Of a stretch of 64,000 bases of DNA, positions 45,849-57,310 are shown piece by piece (the first letter of the stretch is position 1; each line of letters begins with the position of its first letter). The notes below the pieces were generated by a model. It had not been told where the DNA came from, made no database searches, and saw only the letters and a program-made list of their open reading frames with translations. The position numbers and the translations under genes are program-made. The DNA is from Actinostola sp. cb2023 (taxonomy: Eukaryota; Cnidaria; Anthozoa; Actiniaria; Actinostolidae): the NCBI GenBank assembly GCA_033675265.1, contig JAUJYZ010001572.1, forward strand, positions 1 through 64,000, read 5' to 3'.

Positions 45849-46832
45849 CCCATTCGCTCCTGAGCTATTATGAGTTTTTTAACGATTTTCTGGACCTAAT
45901 CACATCGTAGGAAATTTCGATTCCATATAAGGGGTTTCCATGGAAATCTTGACAGTTCTGAAAGCCCACGGGCTCAGGTTCTGATGTAATCTTTCTCTTC
46001 TCATGGATCTCCACGAGGGCTAGTAGTAATCACTACTCGAAGAGGCCAAGTTTGCATTTTTAGAGTGTTTATAGCCATTATTCACCACAGAAGCCCCCAG
46101 GACAGCATCATTAAGCTTGACTGGTGTGGTAGAGACCGTTCTCCTGGAAGAACTCAGGAGGAAGATACGAATTCACGAACACATTTCGACAGCTGTACAT
46201 TACTGTGAAATCGTCTCTCTGGTCTTTCTGTGGTGGATTCCAGGGCCTACAAAGGCATTTTTGGCGACTTTGAACTTGAAAAGAATGCAACCGGTGCAAT
46301 ATTTTGCCTGTAGGACCGAGTGGCTCGACACTCTATAAAAAACGGAGATTGGGGGAGATTTCTATCGACAATTCCCGGATGTTTCCCGGCATCCTTTTCG
46401 GGCGTGCAGAAGGAAAACACGTGTTAGCGAAAGTGGTCCTAAGGAAATGGCTATTGTTCGGCGAGTTAAGGAAAAGAGAGGGCAAAATTCACGACTATAT
46501 CAAGAAGAGAGATGGAAGTTTGCTGAGAAAGTGGCGTTTTGTTTCGCAAGGATGTATTTTGGAAGAAAATGCAAGTCAAATGTCGGTCATTTTCGAGGTG
46601 TAAAATTGCGTCAAAAACACGCATTTTTGATTTTTATGGCAAACAAATTGAACTAATGCCCCAAAATCGGACCTGTAAGTCAGTTTACTTGAGGTTAAAA
46701 TATGAAGAGTTATCTAGTTGTCACTAATAACTGGCCATGAGATCGATGTTACGAAAATTCAGAAAGTTAGCCAATTTTTCAAAGCAGTATCGATGTTTAC
46801 GGCCGGTTTCGGCCGGTGTAGGAGTCAATGGG
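45849..46832. mobile_element. piggyBac-like non-autonomous element (984 bp)
   Basis: Terminal inverted repeats CCCATT(C/G)(G/A)CTCCT. Flanked by TTTA on the left and TTAA on the right. The TTAA lies in GATTAATAAAG of the 94-bp repeat it interrupts, matching the TTAA target of piggyBac elements. Several short ORFs near 46111-46727 resemble no transposase I recognise. Confidence 0.65.
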
Positions 46833-46930
46833 TTAATAAAGATTGATTATAAAACAACCCCTGGGCCACAGGAAGCCCGAGTAATTATCTTTGTATTCAG
46901 CTACATTAACGTGTACATGAATATTCGATT

Positions 46931-48138
46931 AACAAGACGCTCAATGAGCGTACACTCGGGCTTATGACAAGGACAATGTCAGTTGCGTGAGGAGAGATCT
47001 GACAATGACTGACAGTTGCGTGACGAGGGAGACTATATGTCTGCCAGATGAAGGGCTATGTACGATCTCGATTTACGAACATTCACCTTGCTCGTCTTAA
47101 ATGCTTTGATGTAGTTTTGAAGTAAGATTTTTACGATTCCTTTTCCTTCTGAATTTTTCAAACGTGGAATAAAATAAACATCCATCATGAGTTAGAACTT
47201 CGTATTTTTAAACATCCAGTTGATTCAGTATGATGTGACAAAGCTCGACCAATCTGCTGTCTCTGCCTATACATTAAAAAATCTTGTTCGATTTATCTCG
47301 AAATCAGAAAGGAATTATCGATTAAAAATCAAAAGCTGCTTCTGTTAGATTAAGATGTGACCTCAAGTGACCTCAAATACGTTTAATAATAATAATAATA
47401 GATTTATATAGCGCCAATTACGAGGTTCAATGGCGCTGTTACAATTAATAATAATAATACGTATGACAGCGTACTTTCAAGAGTCGGAGATCTTTATCTA
47501 TGAGTCACCGACCGAAATAGTCTCCCTTGTCACTGAGCGTCTTCTTCTGCAATAGATCCCTAAAATCTAAGGACGTTTTGATTTCGATTGTATTTTTGCC
47601 GTTCACTGACCTGTTTTGAGCGTGGAAATTCGGTTTTAAATCAACGGTTCTAAAATTAGGTCGCCGGTAATAGATGTATGACTCAGATAAGGATCACTTT
47701 ACAACTGTCATCTTACTGAAAAGAACACGGATTTTCGAACATTGACCTTGCTCGATCGCCTTTGTCTCAATTCATTTTTGGATATGAGTTCGAGTTCGTG
47801 GAAAGGCGTTATAGAACAGCCGATAAAACACGGGCTTTAAACAGGCTCATTTCACAGACAAAAGCATACGGCTATTCGTGTGGGCCCACTCTGAAAGATA
47901 TCGTTTCATTTATAACAAAAGCAAACGCGCCTTAGCTTCATCGTGGAATGATCAACTACAATCCTGAACTTAATAGCTTGAAGATCTATGATGAGAAATC
48001 TTGAAACTCGATAGGATCAAATACATCGCATTCTTCGCATTTTTTCTTCATTCCTTCACCTGAAAAAAATAATAATAATAATTAAAAAAAAAAGAAAGTG
48101 TATTTTCTAACTCGGGCTTCCTTCGGAAGGGCCCGAGT
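46931..48138 (+). mobile_element. Hairpin-ended element, copy E (1.2 kb)
   Basis: Complete copy from AACAAGACGCTCAATGAGCG to CCTTCGGAAGG...GCCCGAGT. It interrupts the 94-bp repeat exactly between GATT and AATAAAG, and neighbouring repeat units show the intact GATTAATAAAG, so no bases were gained. It carries the VYFIP ORF on - (about 47050-47190) and, on + at about 47800-47950, a diverged version of the N-terminal part of the ORF in copy B. A small (ATA)n run lies near 47386-47400. Confidence 0.8.
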
Positions 48139-48538
48139 AATAAAGATTGATTTTAAAACAAATGTATTGTTGTTATAAACCCCTGTAGGGCCCGCTGGGA
48201 CATCGCGTCTTTTTATACCGGAACTTCGTGTATAATACTGATGCAATCAATTGTAACAATATACAGTTTTCAGTTCAAATTCTACAAATTAGGATTATTA
48301 ATATTTCATCTTTGATCGAAACTCTACCAGCTGAAATTGACCCCAGAAGAAGACGACAACGGAAATATAATCTCCTACAATATTATTGTGTAACTATGAC
48401 CTGCATTCCTCGTCTACACAAGCATATGAATAAAGAAAGGTTAGTAATATAGTCATCCAATACTAATACCAAGATTGGTAACGGATCTGTTGAGTTTCGT
48501 GACACCACAATTGTCACGCTTCCATCGCCACCACCACA
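48139..48538. other. Spacer between copy E and TRIM copy 2
   Basis: Starts with the remainder of the 94-bp repeat (AATAAAGATTGATT), then unique DNA. An unsupported ORF at 48228 has no recognisable domain. Confidence 0.5.
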
Positions 48539-48864
48539 ATTCTGGGAATCGATATTTCAAGTAAGGGAAGCGCCATTAGAATTGTGTAGGGAGGGGAGGG
48601 AGGGGAACTGCAATGGGGAATGACTTCCTAGAAGTCCATGTTATATTTTTCATGGCCAATTAAAGTGCTTGTTGTTTCATCCCTCGCAGGATACTTTTTC
48701 GGAACCTTTTTAGGATATCTTTTCCAAAATGTTTGCTTTGCAGGAATTGTTTTCTGTTTTTGACTACCCCTCCCCCCTTCGCATTACTAATGTACGTCAC
48801 GATTCTCGGAAATTGAGGAACGAGTTGGTTCGTGTAAATCGTCTTTGCAAATACAGTCAAAAAT

Positions 48865-50997
48865 ATGGAAGCCTTCCTTACACATCACGACGTACAATGC
48901 TCTTTGTGTAGAGATACACTGGTTGATCCCAGGGTATTGCAATGCTTTCACATATTCTGCAAACCTTGCATCAAAAGAAACGCGGAACTCATTGGACAAG
49001 TGAACATCTTCAAGTGTCCTAAATGTTCTTCTCAAACGTTGTTTCGAGAACAAAGCGATGTGGAAGACTTAAAGCCAAGTCCACTACACACGAGAATCCT
49101 ACAAGTGTTGGACTTTGTAGAAAGCGAGAAGTCCTGCTCTGTTTCTACAAGTCATTCACAAGCATTGTGGCACTGTTTGGACTGCGATCGTTCGTTGTGT
49201 AACGAATGTTTGGACAGTCATTCAGTGTTCATTAAAGATCACAAAGTCGCTTCTTTGTCGGACATGCAGAAGGAAGACCTCGAGGCCATCCTGAGAAGAG
49301 AACGGTCTTGTACAACTCACTGCCATCAAAGTATAGAGCTGTTCTGTCAAGAATGTGATGTGTTGGTGTGTTTTCTGTGCTTGAAAGACGACCATAAGAA
49401 CCACACAACAATGTCACTGCAGGAGTTCACCGCCTTCCAGAAACATTGTCTCTCTAAAAACCTGGAAGAAATCGAGAAACTCAGATGCGACGAAAAGAAA
49501 CAACAAGAACAAATCGCTCTCAAAATTAAAACCGACGGAGAGAAAGCTATAGAACAGGTCAAGAAAATCACCCAAAAGTTGATGAAAACTCTGCGTGACC
49601 ACGAACAACAGCTACTGAATCAAATCCAGAGTAGCATCACGAAGGCCGACAGTAATGTACGCATACTACGACACACCCCAGCAGCCAAGGAATACATCCA
49701 AAACATCATCGACAATGGAATAGCAAGTGACATGATCGACATGCAAGACTGCTCTAAACAATTCACCTACAACCCGTTTAAAAGAGACATTTCAGGAATA
49801 GTCTTCGACCCCAATGAAGACCTGAGCCAACAAGTGAACATTGGACCTGGAGAAGTGCGATTCTATTGCCGGTCTCCAGATCCAATGATGAGCACAGTTC
49901 AAGTTGACTCTCATCTCGAGGCCACGAAGAAAGCAAAGCTGACTGTGGTGATGAAAACATCAACTGGAGAAGTGATTGATGAGCTGACGGATGACAATGT
50001 GGACATACAGATCAGCCCTGAAGACGATGTACAAGTCAAAGACAAACAAATGAGAAGTGGTGGTAAAATAGAAGTGGAATTCATGCCTCGAGTACCTGGT
50101 CAATTGACAGCACAGGTTAAAGTGAACGGCAATGCTGTATCTAACAGTCCACTAGTGATGGATGTCAAGCCACAACACATGGAGGAAATAGCAGGAGATT
50201 CTAAGTTAAAAAATGCCTTGAATACTGGATCTAGATACTTCAGTGGTATTGCAGTGAATAAGACCAACAGTAGGATTGCTGTAGCAGATTTTACATCTCA
50301 CTGTGTTAGAGTATTCAACAGAGAGGGAGATTTGCTACTGACGTACGGTAGTAAAGGCAGTGGACAGCGACAGTTGAATTGTCCTCATGGTTTAGCATTT
50401 CTCAACGAAACAGATGTAGTGATATGTGATCAATGGAATCATAGAATATGTATAGTGAACACTACAACAGGGAAACTAGTGAAAACCTTTGGTTGTCACG
50501 GTAACGGGAATCAACAGTTTAAACACCCACGTGGAGTAAACGTTGATGACGACTGTAACATCATTGTTTGTGACACTAATAATCATCGTGTTCAAGTGTT
50601 CACGAAGGACGGTGACTACCAATATCAATTTACTGTACCAAGTCACAACAGTTTTAGTCCACAGTGTATAGTTACACACAATGGACTGTTTTACGTGAGT
50701 GATTATAGTAACAAAGTGATTCATGTGATTGAGATGAAAGACAAATCACCAACTAGAATATCCACCATTGGCAATGCTGCTGGTCAGTTGCAGAACCCCT
50801 GGGGTCTGGCTATTGATAATAACCACAATCTACTGGTGTGTTATCATGGTTCTAACTCGGTTCATAAGTTTACTTTGGATGGTCGTTTTGTAGGAAAGAC
50901 AAATAAACTAAGTAGCAGTCCTTGGTATATAGCAGCATTACATGATGGTCAGATTATTTGTACTACGTATGGTGGAGGTGTTTTGTTGTTTAAATAA
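48865..50997 (+). CDS. TRIM-NHL protein (RING, two B-boxes, coiled coil, filamin, NHL), 710 aa, intact
   Basis: Single-exon ORF with ATG at 48865. RING finger C3HC4: C12, C15, C27, H29, C32, C35, C51, C54. B-box 1 spans about 91-126. B-box 2 has C149, H152, C161, C164, C169, C172, H177, H180. A coiled coil follows at about 185-290. A filamin/ABP280 domain spans about 325-430 (from NIGPGEVRF to VMDVKPQ). Six NHL blades run from about 455 to the end. This is the architecture of TRIM2/TRIM3/TRIM71-type proteins: E3 ubiquitin ligases whose NHL propeller binds RNA hairpins or protein partners. Assignment to a particular member is not justified, since such genes expand in invertebrates. The upstream broken copy differs mainly at surface positions of the NHL blades. 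Confidence 0.92.
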   Translation: MEAFLTHHDVQCSLCRDTLVDPRVLQCFHIFCKPCIKRNAELIGQVNIFKCPKCSSQTLFREQSDVEDLKPSPLHTRILQVLDFVESEKSCSVSTSHSQALWHCLDCDRSLCNECLDSHSVFIKDHKVASLSDMQKEDLEAILRRERSCTTHCHQSIELFCQECDVLVCFLCLKDDHKNHTTMSLQEFTAFQKHCLSKNLEEIEKLRCDEKKQQEQIALKIKTDGEKAIEQVKKITQKLMKTLRDHEQQLLNQIQSSITKADSNVRILRHTPAAKEYIQNIIDNGIASDMIDMQDCSKQFTYNPFKRDISGIVFDPNEDLSQQVNIGPGEVRFYCRSPDPMMSTVQVDSHLEATKKAKLTVVMKTSTGEVIDELTDDNVDIQISPEDDVQVKDKQMRSGGKIEVEFMPRVPGQLTAQVKVNGNAVSNSPLVMDVKPQHMEEIAGDSKLKNALNTGSRYFSGIAVNKTNSRIAVADFTSHCVRVFNREGDLLLTYGSKGSGQRQLNCPHGLAFLNETDVVICDQWNHRICIVNTTTGKLVKTFGCHGNGNQQFKHPRGVNVDDDCNIIVCDTNNHRVQVFTKDGDYQYQFTVPSHNSFSPQCIVTHNGLFYVSDYSNKVIHVIEMKDKSPTRISTIGNAAGQLQNPWGLAIDNNHNLLVCYHGSNSVHKFTLDGRFVGKTNKLSSSPWYIAALHDGQIICTTYGGGVLLFK

Positions 50998-51402
50998 GGA
51001 TAACAATCTGTGAAGATCAGAAGAGGAAATTTCAAGTCCTCAAAGGATTAAAGTAGCCTGCACAGCAAGCAACTTCATTTAGGATTCATTTATGTTTTGG
51101 GGTTCCTATGTAGAAGAATATGAGAGAGACTAGGGATGATCCCCATTTCTTTTCCAGTCCTCCTCTCCTGAAATCCCACAGGACTCCCAAACAGTGTGAG
51201 TTAGTTCCTCACATCTTAGTCCCTCGCATCCACACTAATCACAAGTAATCAGTTCATCAAAAGCTGCTCAAGGGAGTCTACAAAATGGTTCCATCATATT
51301 GAATACAAATGGTATAAAAGGAACTGCATATGTTTGAATTTACCAAATTTGTTAGGAATTCTTAATAATAATAACCTCATACAAAAAAAATGTTTATTTT
51401 TG

Positions 51403-52077
51403 TAGCTGCTAGTTTTTATTGATGTTCTAAGTTTCTACACAGTGTTATTACTAGATTAAATATTTAGCAATCAGTGTTTGTAGCTGCTAGCTAGTTCTTA
51501 TTGATGTTCTAAGTTTCTACACAGTGTTATTACTAGATTAAATATTTAGCAATCAGTGTTTGTAGCTGCTAGTTTTTATTGATGTTCTAAGTTTCTACAC
51601 AGTGTTATTACTAGATTAAATATTTAGTAATCAGTGTTTGTAGCTGCTAGTTTATATTGATGTTCTAAGTTTCTACACAGTGTTATTACTAGATTAAATA
51701 TTTAGCAATCAGTGTTTGTAGCTGCTAGTTTTTATTGATGTTCTAAGTTTCTACACAGTGTTATTACTAGATTAAATATTTAGTAATCAGTGTTTGTAGC
51801 TGCTAGTTTATATTGATGTTCTAAGTTTCTACACAGTGTTATTACTAGATTAAATATTTAGTAATCAGTGTTTGTAGCTGCTAGTATTTATTGATGTTCT
51901 AATTTTCTACACTGTTATTACTAGATTAAATATTTAGCAATCAGTGTTTGTAGCTGGTAGTTTTTATTGATGTTCTAATGTTCTACACAGTGTTATTACT
52001 AGATTAAATATTTAGCAATCAGTGTTTGTAGCTGCTAGTTTTTATTGATGTTCTAAGTTTCTACACAGTGTTATTAC
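51403..52077 (+). repeat. 78-bp tandem repeat, about nine units
   Basis: The same unit as at 45331 (TAGCTGCTAGTTTTTATTGA...), repeated about nine times with single-base variants. It begins some 400 bp past the TRIM stop codon and ends abruptly at GTTATTACCCC. Confidence 0.92.
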
Positions 52078-52680
52078 CCCAGGGGTGGGGGGGGGGGTTA
52101 TTTGACCCATGTTTGGGTATAGGGGTGCCGCTGAGGGTTTGAAAGCCTGACCCTGTTTAGGACAAAAAAATCTAAAATACCTACCCTGTCTAGGACAACA
52201 CCCTATATTTTAGGACCCTGTTTAGGACAAAGGACAAAATACACAATGTCTTCTTTTACACTATTTTGACACGCTTTATGTTGACTGATGACCTGCTAAA
52301 GATCGGCAAACGTCTCGGATCTCGGATGGCTAAATACCGGATAAAACCATATTTAATGACGACAATCGTGCATTACATAACGAGCCAGAACGTCTTAGTT
52401 ACCAAAGATATATTTGAGATTCCTCTTGACACTACGCCTATAACAGAGAACCACAGGCGACAAAATTACTGATGGCAAGTGATTGTCAACAAATTGATCG
52501 TTTATATGAATAAACCGATCGAGAACAAATATATTTACATATATTGAACGTGATATATACCAACAATGACTCTAAAGCCATTTTTATTCGGCCATAAAAA
52601 CATAATAAGAGGAAAATTATAAATTTAGGACGTATTATAACATTGTATAGATATGTACAAGGATCGACATATTGATATAC
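52078..52680. repeat. CCCTGTTTAGGACA-rich repeat remnant
   Basis: Begins with a G-rich stretch, then contains the motif CCCTGT(T/C)TAGGACA three times within 52150-52225; one more copy lies at about 53985. Looks like an old repeat end. No gene is supported. Confidence 0.4.
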
Positions 52681-53061
52681 TCAGTAGAGATGCAGCTTGG
52701 CAGTATACTGACATGATTGTTTATAGGCTGATTTATCAGTATAAACTGATTCCCAGCTAAGTAGAGATGCAGTTTGGTGTTATACATGATTGTTACGGGC
52801 TGATTTATCAGTATAAACTGATTCCCAGCTCAGTAGAGATGCAGTTTGGTGTTACATGATTGTTACGGGCTGATTTATCAGTATAAACTGATTCCCAGCT
52901 CAGTAGAGATGTAGTTTGGTGTTACATGATTGTTACGGGCTGATTTATCAGTATAAACTGATTCCCAGCTCAGTAGAGATGCAGTTTGGTGTTACATGAT
53001 TGTTACGGAGGGCGATTTATCAGTGTAAACTGATTCCCGGCCCAGCTCAGTAGAGTTGCAT
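52681..53061 (+). repeat. ~70-bp tandem repeat, five to six units
   Basis: CAGTAGAGATGCAGTTTGG recurs near 52681, 52759, 52831, 52901, 52971 and 53047. Each unit contains CTGATTTATCAGTATAAACT, able to form a small hairpin (TGATTTATCA). Confidence 0.9.
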
Positions 53062-54108
53062 TTTATTCTAATTAATATGAAGTTAGCGCTAATTGTTACA
53101 GTGCAATTCCTGTGACTGTGTCACGACCAAGGCCGATCGGGAATTGAAATAAAATATTGCGGGAATTAAGAATGATCGGATGTATGCGCAGATCATCAAT
53201 TAAACTTACCTTCGGAAGGCAAGTTAGATTTTACATGGATTGCCATATATTTTAACATTCATCAGGGATCCTAAGTACCTGGAGCTTAAAATACAGTAGG
53301 TAGTACAAAATGATTCCACGTACTTTTGTTGGATAGGCATCTTTATCTTCGGAGATAATTTCTGAAAGAACTCCCTTAGCTTGCATTTAATCGCTACATT
53401 TTGGCGGGAAAGATGGCGACGATTCTGTATTATAATTATTAAGATCGCCGAACGAGTTGGCTACACGGACATGAGATTCTGGAGCTCTTGGTCGTTAACA
53501 CATGAGGTTGGGTTTCTGTCTAAGAATCCCAGCACAGAACACATGTGAACGTAAACCTCTTCTTCTTTGGTCGCCTCCATCAAATACTCGATGATCTATT
53601 TGCGCGCCATTTACATCATGCAAGCGAAATTGCCTTGATTTGCAGAGGAAAACAGAGAGCAAGCACAGCTCTTTGGAATATTTTGTTGATTGCCCACAAA
53701 TTCTGCTGTTCGATCAGTCCCTACCCTGTTTATCAGTGATTGCCGCATCGATCCCACGGCCTCGATCAACACGGCTCAGTAACTTTATTTACAACTTCAA
53801 AATCGCGCTCGCTTGTCAGAACTCATTTGATGAGAGTGCACAGAAATGTATTGCTACGGAAAGAAGGCAAACAACTAATTAATTGGCCTTTGAAAGACAA
53901 TGTTGACATATAGTAATTCGATCGATAGCAACCGCGCTACCCCATTGCGACCATTATAACTTGGCTCTGGCTCCTTATGCATACCCTGTTTAGGACAGAC
54001 TCACATAAAATTATTTGCGGCGGCTGCCATTGGCTTCAACTGATCTTTGTTTTATATTGACTTCTCATATGTTACAGATTCTGAAGATATTATGTTTGAA
54101 ATAAAATA
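53062..54108. other. Non-coding stretch
   Basis: No ORF here shows a recognisable domain. The 64- and 80-codon ORFs near 53545-53882 overlap in different frames without splice support. A CCCTGTTTAGGACA copy lies at about 53985. Confidence 0.4.
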
Positions 54109-54276
54109 CAGTTGAACCTCCCGTTGCAACTACTCTCGTAAGCGACCACCTTTCCTGAGCGACCAGTTTTCCAAAATACCAAAAGTTTCCAAGTCAAATC
54201 ACTATAGTTGTTGAACCTCTCGTAAGCGACCACAAAGCTTGACATTTTGGGTGGTCGCTTACGGGAAGGTCTACTG
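54109..54276. mobile_element. Tc1/mariner-type (pogo-like) MITE, 168 bp
   Basis: Termini CAGTTGAACCTC and the complement of CAGTAGACCTTC, flanked on both sides by TA (54107-54108, 54277-54278). Inner CGTAAGCGACCAC repeats occur in both orientations. Confidence 0.75.
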
Positions 54277-54278
54277 TA

Positions 54279-55798
54279 GTACAACGTTTTCAGTAAGTTA
54301 CGATTACATGTTAGTATCAAATGAGAATATTGACATATTTACCCGGTGGCATCTTGATTTCCGCTGCTAGCGACGTAACCGTTCATTAGTGATGATCAAT
54401 TATTATCAATATTAGCAGATTAGTACATTTCGTTGATAACGAAACAGCAACGCTCTGGAAATAAATGTCAAATGCCCGTGGGGGAGGACAAGGTAACCGC
54501 TGGAATTCACTGAGCTATTACTTTTAAATGGCTCTAAGAAGGGGAAGCACACTCGCATTTACAAATCAGCGACAGTAATAATTGATTTCAAGAACGTATA
54601 GCCTACCGGCATATATATCGCAATACGTACCAAAACATACTGTAGTCCCAGCCTAAATTTGTGAAAAAAAAAACTATAAATTCTGAAATTATATTGTTGA
54701 GCGACAGATATTTTCGCATAAAAAGAAGTAGGATTTAATCTTTTCGCTGATAGATGACGATCATAGGCCCAAGTTTGTGTGCGCGCTGTTGTGTCGATAC
54801 ATTCCACCAGCGGTTTCACTCATTTAAGCGGACCTCTGTGGAAGCAACAACACATCGAGGGTCTAGATGGCTAGTTTTCTTCGATGTAGAGCCCTAAAAT
54901 GTTGACTTTCTCCTCAAAATTAAGCCTTTGACTGTTCATTTTTTAATTCTCAAAATAATTCAGCACTTAATTGATCTCGCAAGAGATTATTCAGCGCGAA
55001 AAGAAGTCATGATTTCGAGTTCTGGCTCGCTGACAGGCGATTCAACAATGGCCGTCTTCAAGTTACGAAGGGAATGCCTACCTTCTAACAGGATCTACTT
55101 GTGAATTTAAGTATCTGAAGGATTCAAGTATGGATGAATAAGGAAATATCCTTGAACTGGGAAGCAAGGTAAGCCCTATTTTCAATTAACTCTGCTTGAG
55201 AGAGGCCGATTTTGCACCTACCAGAAAACCACAAAATGTTGCACGTGTGCTTATAAAAATGGCCATAACTTCTGAAATATTGAAAACGTACACAGGTTTT
55301 TACATATTTGTATCAATAAAAAGGACTGTACTTTTTGGTTGCATAGGCTAGAGTTGCCAGATAAGTGCCACTTTTGCGAAATCAGCGTCTCAATCGAGGT
55401 TATTTCGAGCCCTCAATCCGTGGTGATTAGTAGGGGTCACAATATGCTTGTTTTTGCTTCAACGATTAAATTGAGGAAATAAATCTCAGTTACTAGGAAA
55501 ACTAGAAAGATATGTGAGCAATTTGACATGAAATTCATTGCCTGATGATGCGAATTGAAGTTTCTACAGCGCCACGAATAATGCCTAATTTCAAGTTTTG
55601 AGACGTCGCTACTGGGCCCTGGCTGGTCAAAATGTTTGACGGTTTCTAACGCCGCCAGAAAAATATTTTGAACCAAACCAAACCTGTTTTAGTACTAACC
55701 TTGATAAAGTCTTTCAGTCGCTAGAGTTTCAGGAAAAATTATTTTAGGCGCGAATTTGAGTGGGTGGTTTTTAGGGAGACGGCCTCTTAAAGCATCTT
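54279..55798. other. Intergenic DNA
   Basis: About 1.5 kb with no ORF or structure I can support. Confidence 0.4.
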
Positions 55799-56102
55799 TT
55801 AGTTGGTGTATTCTCTTTTCTTTGCATTACTATCTCCAAACTGGCTTGACCTAGTTTTCTTTTTGTATTGGAAGCCACTCTCATGTCCAACTTTCCTTGA
55901 TAGCTCATTGAGCTTTTTCTTATCCATTAAAAGCTCTGGATTAATCCATGGCTACTTTAAATGAAGCTTGGTTGATTTCATTATAATATGAGAACATCTT
56001 GTGACTTGGGTCTAACTTGGTGGTTTCATATATACGGCTCCTTCTCTCAATTTCATTAGCATCCATTGACACATTGACCATTTTCTTATTAACCTCTACA
56101 AC
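55799..56102 (-). pseudogene. Decayed terminal exon of an unrecognised gene
   Basis: After a good acceptor (TCTCTTTAG at about 56103-56111) the minus strand reads VNVSMDANEIERRSRIYETT, then HKMFSYYNEINQASFKVA in one frame to a TAA near 55945. In the next frame, with no gap, it continues INPELLMDKKKLNELSRKVG and TRSSQFGDSNAKKREYTN to a TAA at about 55799. The two halves read as one protein split by a single extra base. I do not recognise the family. No upstream exon was found. Confidence 0.45.
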
Positions 56103-56646
56103 CTAAAGAGACAAAATTCCATGATCAAAGATTTAACTATTGAAAGGTACTATACAGGATTATACAGTAATTTCTATATAATATTAGCCTTTTCATTTCA
56201 ACAGATGCTTTCATTGAATTCACATGTTGCAAGTATTTTGCAAGTTCAATTAGCCACTTTAGAAACGAGTAAAGGACTGGGAACGAGTTTTAAGAATTAA
56301 TCTAATTAAAAAATGAACCCCATCACAAGAAAGAGCATATCAGAATTAGCATTATTACAAAGTTTATTACATGGATGATGTGTGTGGCTCAGATATATAA
56401 AATATTTGACATAATATATTTACATTAACAATAACTGAATGTCTTGACCGTAAAAAGCTGCGAATTATTTCAATATGCAGCTGGTTATTTCAAAATAAAA
56501 CTTGTCACCAATAGATGAGTTTGGAGTTGGGTGCCTCTCTAGTCTGAGTCCCTCAAGGAGGTAACCATGGCAACCATGCCACCCCTAACACCCGTCGCAC
56601 TGACTAATCTATTAAAACAATGTTCATATCCTCCATTTGAAGAAAA
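56103..56646. other. Intergenic DNA
   Basis: About 540 bp, AT-rich, nothing recognised. Confidence 0.4.
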
Positions 56647-57019
56647 ATGAATTTTTTCGCGGTTTGCAAATTAGCGAAAAAAGATGCTCTCGACGGTATG
56701 TTTTTAATTGTCAAGGGAATTGTTGGGAGTATAAAATGATGGATGAAGGAGGTGTTTATTATCTTGGTGTTCTTTGGTGAAACCGCACGGCTAACTTGGT
56801 TATTTTATATCGTTTTAAACCTAAGTTTTTTTCGAGTGTGTTTTTCAGCTACTCTCAATGGAAAGTTCTAAGCAAGCAAGTCTGGCCCAACTACACGTGG
56901 TCGAGATAGAAGGGTGTTCGTAAAAGTTCACTGTGAAGCAGGGAAACGAGGAACGCCCCAAAGTCCTTCAAGCCAACACGAAGGCACTGCATGCTTTGGT
57001 ATCTGGCAAAGACCACTGA
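56647..57019 (+). repeat. Direct repeat, copy 1
   Basis: About 370 bp nearly identical to 57311-57696. It begins ATGAATTTTTTCGCGG and contains a possible donor (CTCGACG then GTATGT) and acceptor (TTTTTCAG). After the acceptor a frame reads MESSKQASLAQLHVVEIEGC, a TAA, then KFTVKQGNEERPKVLQ, so a decayed exon is possible. Confidence 0.8.
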
Positions 57020-57236
57020 AAGGGAGGTAAACTCCGTTGTAATTGTTGTTTAGGCGCAATATTGGTACTTGCGTTTACGTGTACGTTTGTAGCTTTTGCT
57101 ACAGTCTATTTGGCTATGAAGAGCTGCACTTTAGAGTGCTGACCATGAGAGCGGGTTTTGTACGTTCTATTCAGTAATGTCCATTTGATGATCTATGCTT
57201 AGTGAGCGTGCTTTCTTTGTATTCTTGGCTGTGGAT

Positions 57237-57310
57237 GTGCGGTTCCCAGCCAGAGCACACAACCACCAAAGGGTGTGGAGTAATGAGTTATTAAAAAATT
57301 TAGGCGAGAG
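57237..57310 (+). repeat. 74-bp dispersed repeat, copy 1
   Basis: GTGCGGTTCCCAGCCAGAGC...TTTAGGCGAGAG, repeated at 61020-61093. Here it directly abuts the second copy of the ~370-bp direct repeat. Confidence 0.9.

Larger units (their letters stand above)
48539..52077. repeat. TRIM duplication, copy 2
   Basis: Partner of 42753-45489 in the same orientation; includes the intact gene and the expanded 78-bp array. Confidence 0.95.

Noticed and set aside
46931..48138. Calling the hairpin-ended elements simple TA-target Tc1/mariner MITEs
   Set aside because: A TA duplication could be read for copy E alone, but empty-site comparison for copies A and C fits insertion beside AA without a TA duplication, and the ends are hairpins rather than plain inverted repeats.
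51403..53061. CRISPR-like repeated arrays
   Set aside because: Units are contiguous tandem repeats with no unique spacers, in a eukaryotic genome with introns.
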